A stretch of DNA of 64,000 bases from contig CAWATG010000008.1 of assembly GCA_963785035.1 (NCBI GenBank), positions 23,527-87,526 of the forward strand. The letters run 5' to 3'. The notes beneath the pieces are model-generated. The model had not been told where the DNA came from. It ran no database searches and was given only the letters and a program-made list of their open reading frames with translations. The DNA is from CAWATG01 sp963785035 (lineage in GTDB: Bacteria > Actinomycetota > Acidimicrobiia > IMCC26256 > CAWATG01). This document shows, piece by piece, positions 8,340 to 17,053 of this stretch (positions are counted from its first letter, which is position 1; every line of letters starts with the position of its first letter). The position numbers and the translations under genes are program-made.

Positions 8340-9215
8340 TCAGCGCAGGAGGAAGTCGACGATTCGGCGGTTGACGAACTCGGGCTCTTCGAGGTGCAGG
8401 AAATGTCCGGCGTCCTTGACGATTTCGAACTCGAGTCCCGCGGGGAAGTGCGGCCGCATCGATTCTTCCTGAGCGAGCGAGATGTCAAGGACGCCGTCAT
8501 GATCGCCGTGGAAGTACAGCGTCGGGATCGGCGTGGGGGCGACAAAGGCGTTCTGGACGTCGGCCAATGCGGGGTCAGCCTCGAGAGAACCGAAGGTGAA
8601 GCGGTAATAGGCGATCGCAGCTTCGAGCGATCCTGGCTGAGAAAACGTGTCTTTCAGCGCTCGCATGAATGGTTCGGGAGCCGTGTAGTTGGGTGACCAG
8701 CGCCGCCAGAGAAAGTCGATCACGGCATAGTCGTCGTTGGGTACCACCATCGGTGCGAATGGCAACTGGAAGAAGAACTGGTACCACGAGCGCTCGAGTT
8801 GTTCAGGGGTGAAGATTTTCTCGCCAAGAGCAAGTGCATGGGGAACGGCGATGTTGACCAACTTCGCGAACCGCTCCGGGGCGTGCGCAACTGCGGTGTA
8901 TGCGGTGATTGCCCCCCAGTCGTGACCGATGATGACGGGCTTTTGATCACCCGCGAGCGCATCGGTGAGCGCCAGCGCATCAAGCGCGAGCGAAGCGACC
9001 TGGTAGTTGCCGTCGGGCGCAAGCCCAGTCGGTGCGTAGCCACGGGTCCATGGTGCGACTGCGTGAAAACCTGCCTCGGCGAGCTCGACGAGGAGCAGCT
9101 CCCAGGTGAGGGCATGATCGGGAAATCCGTGTAGACACAGAGCCAAGGGACCGTCGGTGGGTCCAAGCTCGAGGTAGGCGAAATCGATACCGCGCACGTT
9201 GATCGTCTGCTGCAT
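8340..9215 (-). CDS. Alpha/beta hydrolase, epoxide hydrolase-like
   Basis: This is a protein of 291 residues. HGFPD forms the oxyanion region and GHDWGA carries an Asp nucleophile. GDHDGVL is the probable acid and DAGHFLHLE contains the catalytic His. An Asp nucleophile points to epoxide hydrolases or haloalkane dehalogenases rather than esterases. A lid with several Tyr residues (WYQFFFQ, AYYRFTF) favours epoxide hydrolase. A TAGGCT box ends six bases before the ATG, so the transcript may be leaderless. It is convergent with the MaoC gene. Confidence 0.78.
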   Translation of the reverse strand: MQQTINVRGIDFAYLELGPTDGPLALCLHGFPDHALTWELLLVELAEAGFHAVAPWTRGYAPTGLAPDGNYQVASLALDALALTDALAGDQKPVIIGHDWGAITAYTAVAHAPERFAKLVNIAVPHALALGEKIFTPEQLERSWYQFFFQLPFAPMVVPNDDYAVIDFLWRRWSPNYTAPEPFMRALKDTFSQPGSLEAAIAYYRFTFGSLEADPALADVQNAFVAPTPIPTLYFHGDHDGVLDISLAQEESMRPHFPAGLEFEIVKDAGHFLHLEEPEFVNRRIVDFLLR

Positions 9216-9221
9216 CTCCGC

Positions 9222-9227
9222 AGCCTA
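9222..9227 (-). promoter_or_regulatory. Putative -10 box of a leaderless transcript
   Basis: Read on the minus strand this is TAGGCT, ending six bases before the hydrolase ATG at 9215. Confidence 0.3.
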
Positions 9228-9329
9228 AGACGTACGAACCTGGCGATCCAGGGCGTCTGGATTGCGCATGTCCCGGGTGCAGACAGGGTGACGCGCGACA
9301 CGTCCTTTGGTTCCCACGCTAAGGGGCGC

Positions 9330-9335
9330 TAGGTT
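9330..9335 (+). promoter_or_regulatory. Putative -10 box of a leaderless transcript
   Basis: TAGGTT ends eight bases before the GTG at 9344, and no ribosome-binding site is present. It would start the four-gene rightward run that begins with the MBL gene. Confidence 0.35.
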
Positions 9336-9343
9336 CTTCCTCC

Positions 9344-10255
9344 GTGTCAATTGCCGACCCAGGCGCATCGGTTCGGTTCTACGGGACGAGGGGTTCGACG
9401 CCGTGCTCCGGCGACGCTTATCGGCGATATGGCGGCAATACATCGTGCGTGTTGTTGGAGAGCAACGACCCTGCGGGAACCCAGGACCGGATCGTGTTCG
9501 ACCTCGGTACAGGCCTACGCACCCTTGGCGATGACGTCGCTGCCGCTCGCGCGACATGCGCTGATTCCGAGCCGTTTCAGGCGTCCGTGTTGTTGAGTCA
9601 CTTGCATTGGGATCACATTCAAGGGTTGCCGTTCCTTGCGCAGTTGAGTGAGACCGACGCATGCGTTGATGTGTATGGGCCGCGCCAAAGTGCGGGCTCG
9701 CTCGCCGAGGTGTTCGCAGGTGTGATGCGCCCGCCGTACTTTCCGATTACCCCCGATGAGCTGAACGGGCGTGTCGAGTTTTGTGACGTCGGCGCCGATT
9801 ACTTTCCGATTGGTGACGCAAAGGTGTGTTCGAAGTGGATTCGGCACACCGATCCGACTCTTGGTTTCCGTGTCGAACTCGACGGTGTCTCCATCGCGTA
9901 CATCGCAGATCACGGGCCAGGGTGCGACGAGGAGCATCGAGACGACTGGGTTCCCGACGAGGTGCTCGAACTTGCCGATGGCGTCGACCTGTTGATCCAC
10001 GATTCACAACACACCTGTGACGAGTTCGAGACGAAACGTCATCACGGGCACAGTACGGTCGACTACGCCGTACAGGTGGCGCGTGTCGCGGGCGCACGTC
10101 GACTCGCGTTGTTTCATCACTGCCCATCACATTCCGATCGTGACGTCGATCTGATCCTCGAACATGCTCGCGAGTTGTCTGCACAGATCGAGGGCCCCAA
10201 AATCGTGGTCGCTGCCTATGAGGGCCTGTGCCTTGACCTTGCGATGGGACGGTGA
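9344..10255 (+). CDS. MBL-fold phosphodiesterase-like hydrolase
   Basis: This is a 303-residue metallo-beta-lactamase-fold protein with an intact site: SHLHWDHIQG, then HTD, ADHGPG, HDSQHT and a C-terminal FHHCPSHSD. The N-terminus (VRFYGTRGSTPCSG, YGGNTSCVL, FDLGTGLR) is typical of the RNase Z/PhnP-like branch, often annotated as cyclic nucleotide or phosphoribosyl phosphodiesterases. The natural substrate cannot be read from the sequence. It overlaps the flavin reductase gene by four bases (GTGA), so the two are cotranscribed. Confidence 0.82.
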   Translation: MSIADPGASVRFYGTRGSTPCSGDAYRRYGGNTSCVLLESNDPAGTQDRIVFDLGTGLRTLGDDVAAARATCADSEPFQASVLLSHLHWDHIQGLPFLAQLSETDACVDVYGPRQSAGSLAEVFAGVMRPPYFPITPDELNGRVEFCDVGADYFPIGDAKVCSKWIRHTDPTLGFRVELDGVSIAYIADHGPGCDEEHRDDWVPDEVLELADGVDLLIHDSQHTCDEFETKRHHGHSTVDYAVQVARVAGARRLALFHHCPSHSDRDVDLILEHARELSAQIEGPKIVVAAYEGLCLDLAMGR

Positions 10256-10761
10256 GCGTGGTCGCCTCGGATTCGTCGATGACACCTGATCCCGCTTCGT
10301 ATCGAACGGTGCTCGGCCACTTCGCAACTGGGGTGACGGTCATCACCGCGATCGACGATGGGCAGCCCGTGGGAATGGCGGCGAACTCGTTCACGTCGGT
10401 GTCGTTGGACCCGCCGCTCGTGTTGTTCTGTGCGGCGAAGACGTCGAGCACGTGGCCACAGATCGAGCGCTCCGGCAGGTTCGCGGTGAACATCCTCGGC
10501 GAGCATCAAGAGGATGTGTGTCGAGTGTTCGCGCAGAAGGGTGACGACCGATTCGCGCGTACGGGTTATCGCAAGAGCCTGATGGGTTCTCCGCTCTTAC
10601 CTGACGTGATTGCCTACCTCGACTGCACGATTCACGCGGTTCATGACGCGGGTGACCATGTCGTGGTCATCGGCCACGTCGAAGATTTGGGCGTTGGCAC
10701 CGAGGGTGTCGGTGGACCGCTGCTGTTCTATCGCGGCGGGTACGCCAAGCTGACGCTCTAA
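10252..10761 (+). CDS. Flavin reductase family protein
   Basis: This is a 169-residue FMN-binding split-barrel protein with the segments FATGVTVITA, GMAANSFTSVSLDPPLVLFC and FAVNILGEHQ. Members reduce FMN or FAD with NAD(P)H and supply flavin-dependent monooxygenases. No monooxygenase lies nearby, so the partner is unknown. The GTG start overlaps the preceding stop. Confidence 0.85.
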   Translation: MSVVASDSSMTPDPASYRTVLGHFATGVTVITAIDDGQPVGMAANSFTSVSLDPPLVLFCAAKTSSTWPQIERSGRFAVNILGEHQEDVCRVFAQKGDDRFARTGYRKSLMGSPLLPDVIAYLDCTIHAVHDAGDHVVVIGHVEDLGVGTEGVGGPLLFYRGGYAKLTL

Positions 10762-10766
10762 CTTCG

Positions 10767-11306
10767 GTGGACGCGCTCGCGTACGCCGCGCGCGCGGTCA
10801 TCGCGGTTGTGTTCCTGGTTGCTGCGATCGGCAAGTTCGCCGCACCGGCGACGGTCGCAGTGCAACTCGAAGCCTTCGGGATTCCGCGACGTGTCTCGCC
10901 GTTCGCCTCGTGGGCGTTACCGATCGCGGAGGTCTCGGTCGCAGCGATGTTGTTGGTTGCCTACGACGAGCAGTGGCCGTCCTGGATCGCTCTCGGCGTC
11001 CTCGCGGTGTTCACCGCAGCCATCATCGCCAACCTTGCGCGCGGGAACACGAGCCCGTGTGCCTGTTTCGGTGTCGCACCAACGCTGCACGGCCCGCGGC
11101 GTTCGCCGATCTCGGATTCGCCGACGTCAGATGCGCCGATGACGGGTTCGCCGACCTCGGCTCGGACGGTGTTCCGTAACGGGTGGCTGCTCGGGCTGGC
11201 GCTCGTCGGGACGGGACCTGCGACCAACGCCGGAGGGTTGGCGCTCACCGGCTGGGCCGTCGGACTTTCGTTGGGTACCTGGCTCGTGTTGCGAGTGGCT
11301 CGCTGA
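10767..11306 (+). CDS. MauE/DoxX-like membrane protein
   Basis: This is a 179-residue protein with four predicted membrane segments. The motif NTSPCACFG follows the third, as in MauE-type proteins linked to disulfide formation during export. An SP-rich repeat (SPTSDAPMTGSPTS) lies in the loop before the last helices. The GTG start is five bases after the flavin reductase stop, so it belongs to that operon. The two Cys residues suggest a thiol-redox role. Confidence 0.7.
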   Translation: MDALAYAARAVIAVVFLVAAIGKFAAPATVAVQLEAFGIPRRVSPFASWALPIAEVSVAAMLLVAYDEQWPSWIALGVLAVFTAAIIANLARGNTSPCACFGVAPTLHGPRRSPISDSPTSDAPMTGSPTSARTVFRNGWLLGLALVGTGPATNAGGLALTGWAVGLSLGTWLVLRVAR

Positions 11307-11325
11307 GTCGGCCAAAGTCTCACCT

Positions 11326-11862
11326 ATGGCCTCAGTTGTGCAATCTCCCATCATCAATGGCGTCGTCGTCGTCGAGCCCACCGTGTGGGGTGACGACCGG
11401 GGCATGTTCGTCGAGACGTTCCGCCACGAGTGGATTCCCGGATCGCCGGCCATGATCCAGGCGAACCGAGCGGATCGCATGGGTGGAGCGCTCGTCGGAT
11501 TGCACTACCACCTTCACCAGGCGGACTACTGGTATGTCCCGTTCGGTAAGGCGTTCGTCGCGTTGCACGACCTGCGGACCTCGTCATCGACCGAGGGCAC
11601 CTCGTTGACGCTCGAACTGGGGCCACACAATCACACCGGCGTGTACATCCCGCCTGGTGTTGCGCATGGTTTCTATGCGCTGACCGACATGACCATCACG
11701 TACCTGGTGGATGGTTATTACGACCCGGCCGACGAGTTGGGTGTCGCCTGGAACGACCCGGCATTGAAGATCGATTGGCCCAACGCCGAGCCGATCATGT
11801 CGGACCGTGATCGTGAGAACCCGTTCAAGGCTGACATCCCGGCCAACCTGCGTCCTGCTTGA
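11326..11862 (+). CDS. dTDP-4-dehydrorhamnose 3,5-epimerase-like protein
   Basis: This is a 178-residue RmlC-type cupin. It has RGMFVETFRHE, the catalytic-base segment GLHYHLHQADYWYV, and VYIPPGVAHGFYAL. It would epimerise a dTDP-4-keto-6-deoxyhexose. No other dTDP-sugar gene is adjacent, so assignment to the rhamnose pathway is by family only. The leftward DUF4395 reading frame runs antisense into its 3' end. Confidence 0.8.
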   Translation: MASVVQSPIINGVVVVEPTVWGDDRGMFVETFRHEWIPGSPAMIQANRADRMGGALVGLHYHLHQADYWYVPFGKAFVALHDLRTSSSTEGTSLTLELGPHNHTGVYIPPGVAHGFYALTDMTITYLVDGYYDPADELGVAWNDPALKIDWPNAEPIMSDRDRENPFKADIPANLRPA

Positions 11863-12344
11863 GACGGCGCCGTGAGGCTCAGGTCGGGTCCTGCTCGTCG
11901 GTCGTGCCTGAACTCGTGCCCGTGCCCGTGCCGGTGCCCGGGCTCGGGGTGCCGGCGGGACCTGATGAGGTCCGGGGCGATCAGGCGACCGGTGGTGGCG
12001 CCGAAGACCGCTCCAGCGGCGACGACGATGCCGAGCACCCACGCGATGGAGCTCCCACCGGCAACCCAGATGATGGTTGCCGCCGAAAGCAGGCCGGCGT
12101 TCACGATCCATGCGAGCCGGACGGCCGAGGTGTCCAGGGGGGTGGGGTTGCCGGCCAAGCGCGTGGTAATCCGCAGCGCGTAGAACCCCCCGAGCGGGCT
12201 GTTCTCGGTCAGGGCGTTGAGGTTCAGGAGCTGGACCCCGCATGCCGCCAGCAGCATCCAGTCGAGGTGGAAGACCCACCCACCCAGCAGCATGACGGCG
12301 AGGATGCCCTGGTCGAGGCGCACAGAGCGCCCGTCGAGAGTCAT
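11718..12344 (-). CDS. DUF4395-like membrane protein with uncertain C-terminus
   Basis: Residues 1-125 contain four membrane segments (LDQGILAVMLLGGWVFHLDW, AWIVNAGLLSAATIIWVAGG, VLGIVVAAGAVFGATTGRLI and neighbours) in the DUF4395 arrangement. The open frame continues antisense through the end of the rmlC-like gene to 11718, which looks unnatural. A second frame entered near 11,950 reads a Gly/Thr-rich tail (GTGTGTGTSSGTTDEQDPT) and stops at 11,879, just past the rmlC stop. One indel near the GTGCCC repeats (11,915-11,939) would explain this. The start at 12344 has a leaderless-type -10 box. Confidence 0.6.
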   Translation of the reverse strand: MTLDGRSVRLDQGILAVMLLGGWVFHLDWMLLAACGVQLLNLNALTENSPLGGFYALRITTRLAGNPTPLDTSAVRLAWIVNAGLLSAATIIWVAGGSSIAWVLGIVVAAGAVFGATTGRLIAPDLIRSRRHPEPGHRHGHGHEFRHDRRAGPDLSLTAPSQAGRRLAGMSALNGFSRSRSDMIGSALGQSIFNAGSFQATPNSSAGS

Positions 12345-12351
12345 GGCGGCG

Positions 12352-12357
12352 ACCTTA
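12352..12357 (-). promoter_or_regulatory. Putative -10 box of a leaderless transcript
   Basis: On the minus strand this reads TAAGGT, ending seven bases before the ATG of the DUF4395 gene at 12344. Confidence 0.35.
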
Positions 12358-12494
12358 GCGACCTGCTTTGCACTGACCTGATTCGCGTGGTTTTCGGTTC
12401 CCCGAGGCGTTGTTACGCTTGAGCATCCCGTTGACCGACTCAACCGCTGGAGGTTTCGGTCGAATGGGGCTATTTCCCTCGGGACGGAGCCCGC

Positions 12495-14546
12495 ATGTAC
12501 GGACGCGCGCGAAGCGATGCCAATGAGGTCGACGGCGGAGCCGGCGCGCCCGGTCATGGTCCAGAAGTTGCGGCACACCAGGGTTTGGGGACCCGGCAGA
12601 CCTCTGAATCGACGGGTGCGTCGGCGGCTCTGTCGGCGGGTGTGTCAGCGGGTGTGATGGACCTGAGGACCCTTGGGCAGTCGTCGGTGCTTCGGGGGGC
12701 GCTGCTCGATGTGAGCACCCATCGGGAGTCGCATCGCCTGCGGAGGATTCTCCGAGTCGGCGTGGTGCTCGCGCTCGTCGCGGCGTTCATGTGGTGGCGC
12801 ATCCTCAGCGGCAACCCGCTCGAGTTCGGTGTGCCCGAGATTCCGACGTGGATCAGCGACTACGGCGTCATGTGGGTGTTCATCCTCGTGACGGCCATCG
12901 GAACGCTCGTGCCGTTGCTGGGCATGGGTCGCTCTCCACACGTGCTGTACCGACCGAGCGAGATCTCCATCGGCTTTGATGATGTCGTCGGTCTCGGTGT
13001 GGTCAAGGACGAAGTGATCCGCACGCTGAACCTCTTTCTGGCGTACAAGACGTTCCGTGAGCAGATGGGTGGCACGCCGCGACGGGCGATTCTCTTCGAG
13101 GGCCCGCCGGGAACCGGCAAGACCTACATGGCCAAGGCGATGGCCCACGAAGCCGGTGTGCCGTTCTTGTTCGTGTCCTCGAGTGCGTTTCAGTCGCAGT
13201 TCTACGGTCAGACGAACCGCAAGATCCGCGCCTACTTCAAGGAGTTGCGCAAGGCCGCGCGGCGCGAGGGCGGCGCGATCGGATTCATCGAGGAGATCGA
13301 CGCGATCGCAGCTGCGCGACGTGGGATGCGTTCGGACTCTGCGGTGTTGTCGGGTGCTGAAGGTGGCGTTGCTCCGGCGACGGAGAAGGCGACGACCGAG
13401 GGCGTCTCCGGTGTGGTCAACGAGCTGCTGATCCAACTGCAATCCTTCGATGACCAGACGACGGGCCAACGCGTCAAGGGTTGGTTCTTCGATCGCCTCA
13501 ACAGTTGGCTGCCTGCGTCGAAGCACCTGAAGAAGAAGCCATCTGTGGCTTCGAACATTCTCGTCATCGGCGCGACGAACCGTGCGTCCGATCTCGACGC
13601 GGCGTTGCTGCGCCCGGGCCGGTTCGACCGCGCGATCCACTTCGGCCTGCCGTCCAAGAAGGGACGACGCGCAGTGCTCGACTACTACCTCGATCGCAAG
13701 TCGCACGTGGCCGAGCTCGATCGGGAGGAGCGCCGTGATCAGTTGGCGGCGATGACCTTCGGGTATTCCCCGGTGATGATCGAGCACCTGCTCGACGAGT
13801 CGCTCGTCTGGACGCTGCGTGACGGGCGCGACGCCATGGACTGGCATGACGTGCAGCAGGCGAAGATGACCAATGAGATTGGTCTGAAGCAGCCTGTCGA
13901 GTACACCGACGAGGAGAAGCGCACGATCGCTACCCATGAGGCCGGCCACGCGGTGGTGGCGCATCTTGTGGGCACGACACGCACGCTCGAGGTGTTGTCG
14001 ATCATCAAGCGTGCCGAGTCGTTGGGTTTGTTGGCCCACAGCGAGAACGAAGAGCGCTACACCCGCACGCGCTCCGAACTGCTGGCGAGCATTCAGATCA
14101 GCTTCGGCGGTATGACGGCCGAGGAGTTGTTCTTCGGTGAGGCCGGGACCGGGCCGAGCGGTGATCTTGCCCATGCGACCAAGGTTGCGGCGCAGATGGT
14201 CGGATCCTTCGGAATGGCGGGGTCGCTCGTGTCCTTCGACGCGATGGACTCGCCGTATTCGGCCGGCATCGTCGCAAAGGTGCTCGGCGATGACGATGGT
14301 CGCGCGTCGGTCGAACGCATTCTCAACACTGCCAAGGAGACCACCAGAACGCTGCTCGACGAGCATCGCCATCTCGTGATTGCTCTGCGCGATGCGCTCC
14401 TGGACCGTGACGAGATGGTCGGTGACGAGATTCTCGAGGTGATCCGTGTCGCGGAGGCCGAGCGCGGTGACGGCGTCGCAGTTGGCGCGCCTGTCGCGGC
14501 TGTTGCGGCTGGTGCGGCTCAGGATTCGGACGCATCGGGGTCCTAG
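12495..14546 (+). CDS. FtsH-like membrane AAA+ zinc metalloprotease
   Basis: This is a protein of 683 residues. Two membrane segments lie at about 84-101 and 124-144. The AAA+ module has Walker A GPPGTGKT (203-210), FIEEIDA in the Walker B position (Asp replaced by Glu), GATNR, and the second region of homology with LLRPGRFDR. The protease domain has HEAGH (481-485) and the distal acidic ligand in GPSGDLAHATKVA. The N-terminus is longer and more Gly/Ser-rich than in canonical FtsH, and a roughly 40-residue insert follows the Walker B. It is therefore a diverged paralogue rather than the housekeeping FtsH. The ATG at 12495 has a weak GGACGG upstream; Met55 is an alternative start. Confidence 0.82.
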   Translation: MYGRARSDANEVDGGAGAPGHGPEVAAHQGLGTRQTSESTGASAALSAGVSAGVMDLRTLGQSSVLRGALLDVSTHRESHRLRRILRVGVVLALVAAFMWWRILSGNPLEFGVPEIPTWISDYGVMWVFILVTAIGTLVPLLGMGRSPHVLYRPSEISIGFDDVVGLGVVKDEVIRTLNLFLAYKTFREQMGGTPRRAILFEGPPGTGKTYMAKAMAHEAGVPFLFVSSSAFQSQFYGQTNRKIRAYFKELRKAARREGGAIGFIEEIDAIAAARRGMRSDSAVLSGAEGGVAPATEKATTEGVSGVVNELLIQLQSFDDQTTGQRVKGWFFDRLNSWLPASKHLKKKPSVASNILVIGATNRASDLDAALLRPGRFDRAIHFGLPSKKGRRAVLDYYLDRKSHVAELDREERRDQLAAMTFGYSPVMIEHLLDESLVWTLRDGRDAMDWHDVQQAKMTNEIGLKQPVEYTDEEKRTIATHEAGHAVVAHLVGTTRTLEVLSIIKRAESLGLLAHSENEERYTRTRSELLASIQISFGGMTAEELFFGEAGTGPSGDLAHATKVAAQMVGSFGMAGSLVSFDAMDSPYSAGIVAKVLGDDDGRASVERILNTAKETTRTLLDEHRHLVIALRDALLDRDEMVGDEILEVIRVAEAERGDGVAVGAPVAAVAAGAAQDSDASGS

Positions 14547-14573
14547 GCATCGGGGTCCTCAGCGCCGGGGTCC

Positions 14574-14579
14574 TACGCT
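14574..14579 (+). promoter_or_regulatory. Putative -10 box of a leaderless transcript
   Basis: TACGCT ends eight bases before the ATG at 14588. It lies at the end of three short CGGGGTCCT repeats (14,535-14,575) that follow the protease gene. Confidence 0.3.
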
Positions 14580-14587
14580 GAGCGGTC

Positions 14588-14857
14588 ATGGTTGAGCTCG
14601 CCAAGCCCTCTCCCGCGGTGGTGGTATCGGTGACCGATGTTGCGGGTGCACGCGCGGCAGTGGCCGATGGCCGACATGTTGTGGTTGTCGGGCGTGACGG
14701 AGCATCGGTCGGAGGACTGGTCGGCGTCTTGAATGCTGAAGCGGTGAGTACCGGGGCGCGCGTGGCAGGGTTCATCGGCGATCAGTCCAACGAGGTGGAT
14801 GCTGCAGCGATTGAAGAGATGATCGGCGAGCTGTTCGGACCGCGCCCAGCACAGTGA
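14588..14857 (+). CDS. Small hypothetical protein
   Basis: This is a protein of 89 residues with alternating beta strands (AVVVSVTDV, HVVVVGRDG) and helices and no membrane segment. I do not recognise the family. Its stop overlaps the GTG of the ccdA-like gene by four bases, which supports it being real and cotranscribed. Confidence 0.55.
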   Translation: MVELAKPSPAVVVSVTDVAGARAAVADGRHVVVVGRDGASVGGLVGVLNAEAVSTGARVAGFIGDQSNEVDAAAIEEMIGELFGPRPAQ

Positions 14858-15648
14858 GCGTTCTCGGCGCGTTCGGTGTGTTCGGTGCGTTCACCGTTGA
14901 TGTTTCGCTTCTTGGTGTGCTCGCCGCGTTCGGCGGTGGAGTGATCTCTTTCCTGTCACCATGCGTGTTGCCGATCGTCCCGGGTTACCTGAGCCTGGTG
15001 ACGGGATTGTCGGTCGGCGAGATCGAGGCCGGCGACGCTCGCCATCTGCGGCGCATCATCGCGAGCACGTTGGTGTTCGTCGCTGGGTTTACGACGGTCT
15101 TCGTCGGACTCGGGTTGGGTGCGACCGTGGTTGGGCAGTGGCTCGTGCGCAATCAGGATGTGATGACGCGCGTTTCGGGCGGTGTGATGATCCTGCTGGC
15201 GTTGTATCTTGCAGGTTCACAGATCCTGATGGCGCCTGCCGTCTATCAAGAGTTGCGTTGGCATCCGCATCTGGAGCGTTTTGGTCCGTTCGCCGCGTAC
15301 ATCGCGGGTGCGGCGTTCGCGTTCGGCTGGACACCGTGCATCGGTCCGGTGTTGGCATCGGTGTTGACGGTCGCCTCCACGCGTGACACCTTTGGTGGGG
15401 GACTGTTGCTGTTTTCGTACTCGTTTGGGTTGGGGGCATCGTTCCTGACGGTCGGCGTGTTGCTGGGTCGGCTGGGTTCGGCGTTGCACTGGGTACGGAG
15501 TCGAGCGCGCGTGCTGACGTTCGCTGCATCGGCAATGCTGTTCGTGTTCGGCGTGGTGCTGTTGGCGAATCGGTTGTCGGTCGTGACCGCACGCATGATC
15601 GACGTGCTCGAAGCGTTGGGGTTGCGCCGGTTGGTCACGATTGGCTGA
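14854..15648 (+). CDS. CcdA-type thiol-disulfide transmembrane electron carrier
   Basis: This is a 264-residue protein with six predicted membrane helices. The pair SPCVLPIVPGYLSL and GWTPCIGPVLA carries the two conserved Cys residues of the CcdA/DsbD core, which passes electrons from cytoplasmic thioredoxin to extracytoplasmic thiols. The usual CcsX/ResB/ResC cytochrome-c maturation genes are not adjacent. The start overlaps the upstream small gene (GTGA). Confidence 0.85.
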   Translation: MSVLGAFGVFGAFTVDVSLLGVLAAFGGGVISFLSPCVLPIVPGYLSLVTGLSVGEIEAGDARHLRRIIASTLVFVAGFTTVFVGLGLGATVVGQWLVRNQDVMTRVSGGVMILLALYLAGSQILMAPAVYQELRWHPHLERFGPFAAYIAGAAFAFGWTPCIGPVLASVLTVASTRDTFGGGLLLFSYSFGLGASFLTVGVLLGRLGSALHWVRSRARVLTFAASAMLFVFGVVLLANRLSVVTARMIDVLEALGLRRLVTIG

Positions 15649-15659
15649 GGGGGTGCAGG

Positions 15660-16301
15660 GTGAGCGCGCACGTGGTGTCGGTCAATGTTGGTGCAGCGCG
15701 CGATGTCGAGTGGTTCGGTCGTGTTGTGACGACCGCGATCTGGAAGGCGCCGGTCGCGGGTCCGGTTGCGGTTGGTGACGTCAACCTCGATGGTGACGAA
15801 CAGGCCGATCTGCGGGTGCATGGCGGGGTCGACAAGGCCGTGTACGCATACGCGTCGGAGGACTACCAGTGGTGGTCGCAGGCAGAGGGCGTCGCAGGTG
15901 ACCCGTTCGGTCCGGGGACCTTCGGGGAGAACCTCACGACTTCTGGTGTTGATGTGACGGACGCGCTGATCGGGGACCGCTGGAAGATCGGCGAAGTGGT
16001 CTTAGAGGTTGCCCAGCCGCGTGAACCGTGTTTCAAGCTCGGCATTCGGATGGGTGACGCCGCGTTCAAAGACCGTTTTGCCCGTGCTCGCCGGCCTGGC
16101 GCATATCTTCGGATCATCACCGGCGGGACACTGGAGGCCGGGATGTCGATCGGGATTACGCCCGCGACTCGTCCTGCCGTTGGGATCTGGGAACTCGTCG
16201 GTGATGAGGTTTCGAACGACCTCGTGGAGCGGGTACGCGCCGATTCGCGTGTGCCGGAGACGTGGCGGCGGGCGTTGGAGCGCATGAACCGAGGCTCCTA
16301 G
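15660..16301 (+). CDS. MOSC domain protein (YiiM-like)
   Basis: This is a protein of 213 residues. HGGVDKAVYAYASEDY, FGENLTTSG, IGDRWKIGEVVLEVAQPREPC with the conserved Cys, and RPGAYLRI are MOSC-domain landmarks. Such domains handle molybdenum-bound sulfur or detoxify N-hydroxylated bases. The GTG at 15660 is 11 bp after the ccdA stop, in the same operon. It is the last protein gene before the tRNA and element boundary. Confidence 0.83.
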   Translation: MSAHVVSVNVGAARDVEWFGRVVTTAIWKAPVAGPVAVGDVNLDGDEQADLRVHGGVDKAVYAYASEDYQWWSQAEGVAGDPFGPGTFGENLTTSGVDVTDALIGDRWKIGEVVLEVAQPREPCFKLGIRMGDAAFKDRFARARRPGAYLRIITGGTLEAGMSIGITPATRPAVGIWELVGDEVSNDLVERVRADSRVPETWRRALERMNRGS

Positions 16302-16351
16302 TGGGTGCGTGGGGGGTCGTGGTCGTCTGGTACTGTCTCGCTTCCAGTCGC

Positions 16352-16428
<77 letters not shown>

Positions 16429-16443
16429 ACGAAAACGCAGGTC

Positions 16444-16470
16444 AGAGCCGGTGCGCAGAGCACCGGCTCT
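16444..16470 (+). terminator. Intrinsic terminator after the tRNA
   Basis: There is a perfect 11-bp stem (AGAGCCGGTGC with its complement) around a five-base loop, followed by TCTGCTGT. It lies 15 bases after the tRNA 3' end. If the tRNA is the attachment site, the terminator lies on the element side. Confidence 0.7.
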
Positions 16471-16570
16471 TCTGCTGTACGAGCAACTTGTCAAACACGC
16501 GTCAAACACACCGTCGGCATTAGTTGACAAACGTTTGCGCTTCCCTGACCGACGGGACATCATTGGTGTC

Positions 16571-17053
16571 ATGACAGCGCAGGCGCTGGTGGCGCAGACG
16601 ATCGAGCGGGCGTCGCACGCTGTCGCGGACGCGTTGCGCACCAGGTCTGCGACTGGCCTCGCCAGGGTCGAGGCGCAGCTGCGCGAGGTCGCCACGTCGG
16701 AACCCGAACTCTGGCGCAGCGCGCTGACTTCGCTCGCCGATGTGTGCCGAGCGACGCGGGAGATCGATGAGTTCCGCGGCCTCGCCGCGCCGACGGCGGG
16801 GTTGGAGCCTGAATCACTGCCGGTCCGACTTCTCGTCGAGATCCACCGGGGTGCCCGCGTGGGCAACGACGAACTGGCCGAGCTGCTCGGCACGGACGTG
16901 TGGCAAGTGAGCAGAGCAGGGCGACGTCTTCGTGACCTCGGCTTCGTGACCCGTGCTCGCCTCGGTCGTGTCAACGTCTGGGATCTGACTGAGGCGGGTC
17001 GTGAGGAGGTGGATCGCCTTCGCAGCGCCCGCAAGACCCGCCGATCAAGGTAG
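16571..17053 (+). CDS. Winged-helix DNA-binding protein (MarR/ArsR-like)
   Basis: This is a protein of 160 residues. The C-terminal half reads as a winged helix: VGNDELAELLGTDVWQVS as the HTH, then LRDLGFVTRARLGRVNVWDL as the wing. The N-terminal half is helical. I chose ATG 16571; an earlier in-frame start overlaps the tRNA terminator. TTGTCAA (16,488-16,494) and TTGACAA (16,524-16,530) form an inverted pair upstream and may be its operator. As the first gene of the element it could regulate mobility, which is inference. Confidence 0.65.
   Translation: MTAQALVAQTIERASHAVADALRTRSATGLARVEAQLREVATSEPELWRSALTSLADVCRATREIDEFRGLAAPTAGLEPESLPVRLLVEIHRGARVGNDELAELLGTDVWQVSRAGRRLRDLGFVTRARLGRVNVWDLTEAGREEVDRLRSARKTRRSR

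Noticed and set aside
12645..14372. 575-codon frame antisense to the FtsH-like gene
   Set aside because: No domain character; the plus strand carries complete AAA+ and zinc protease motifs.
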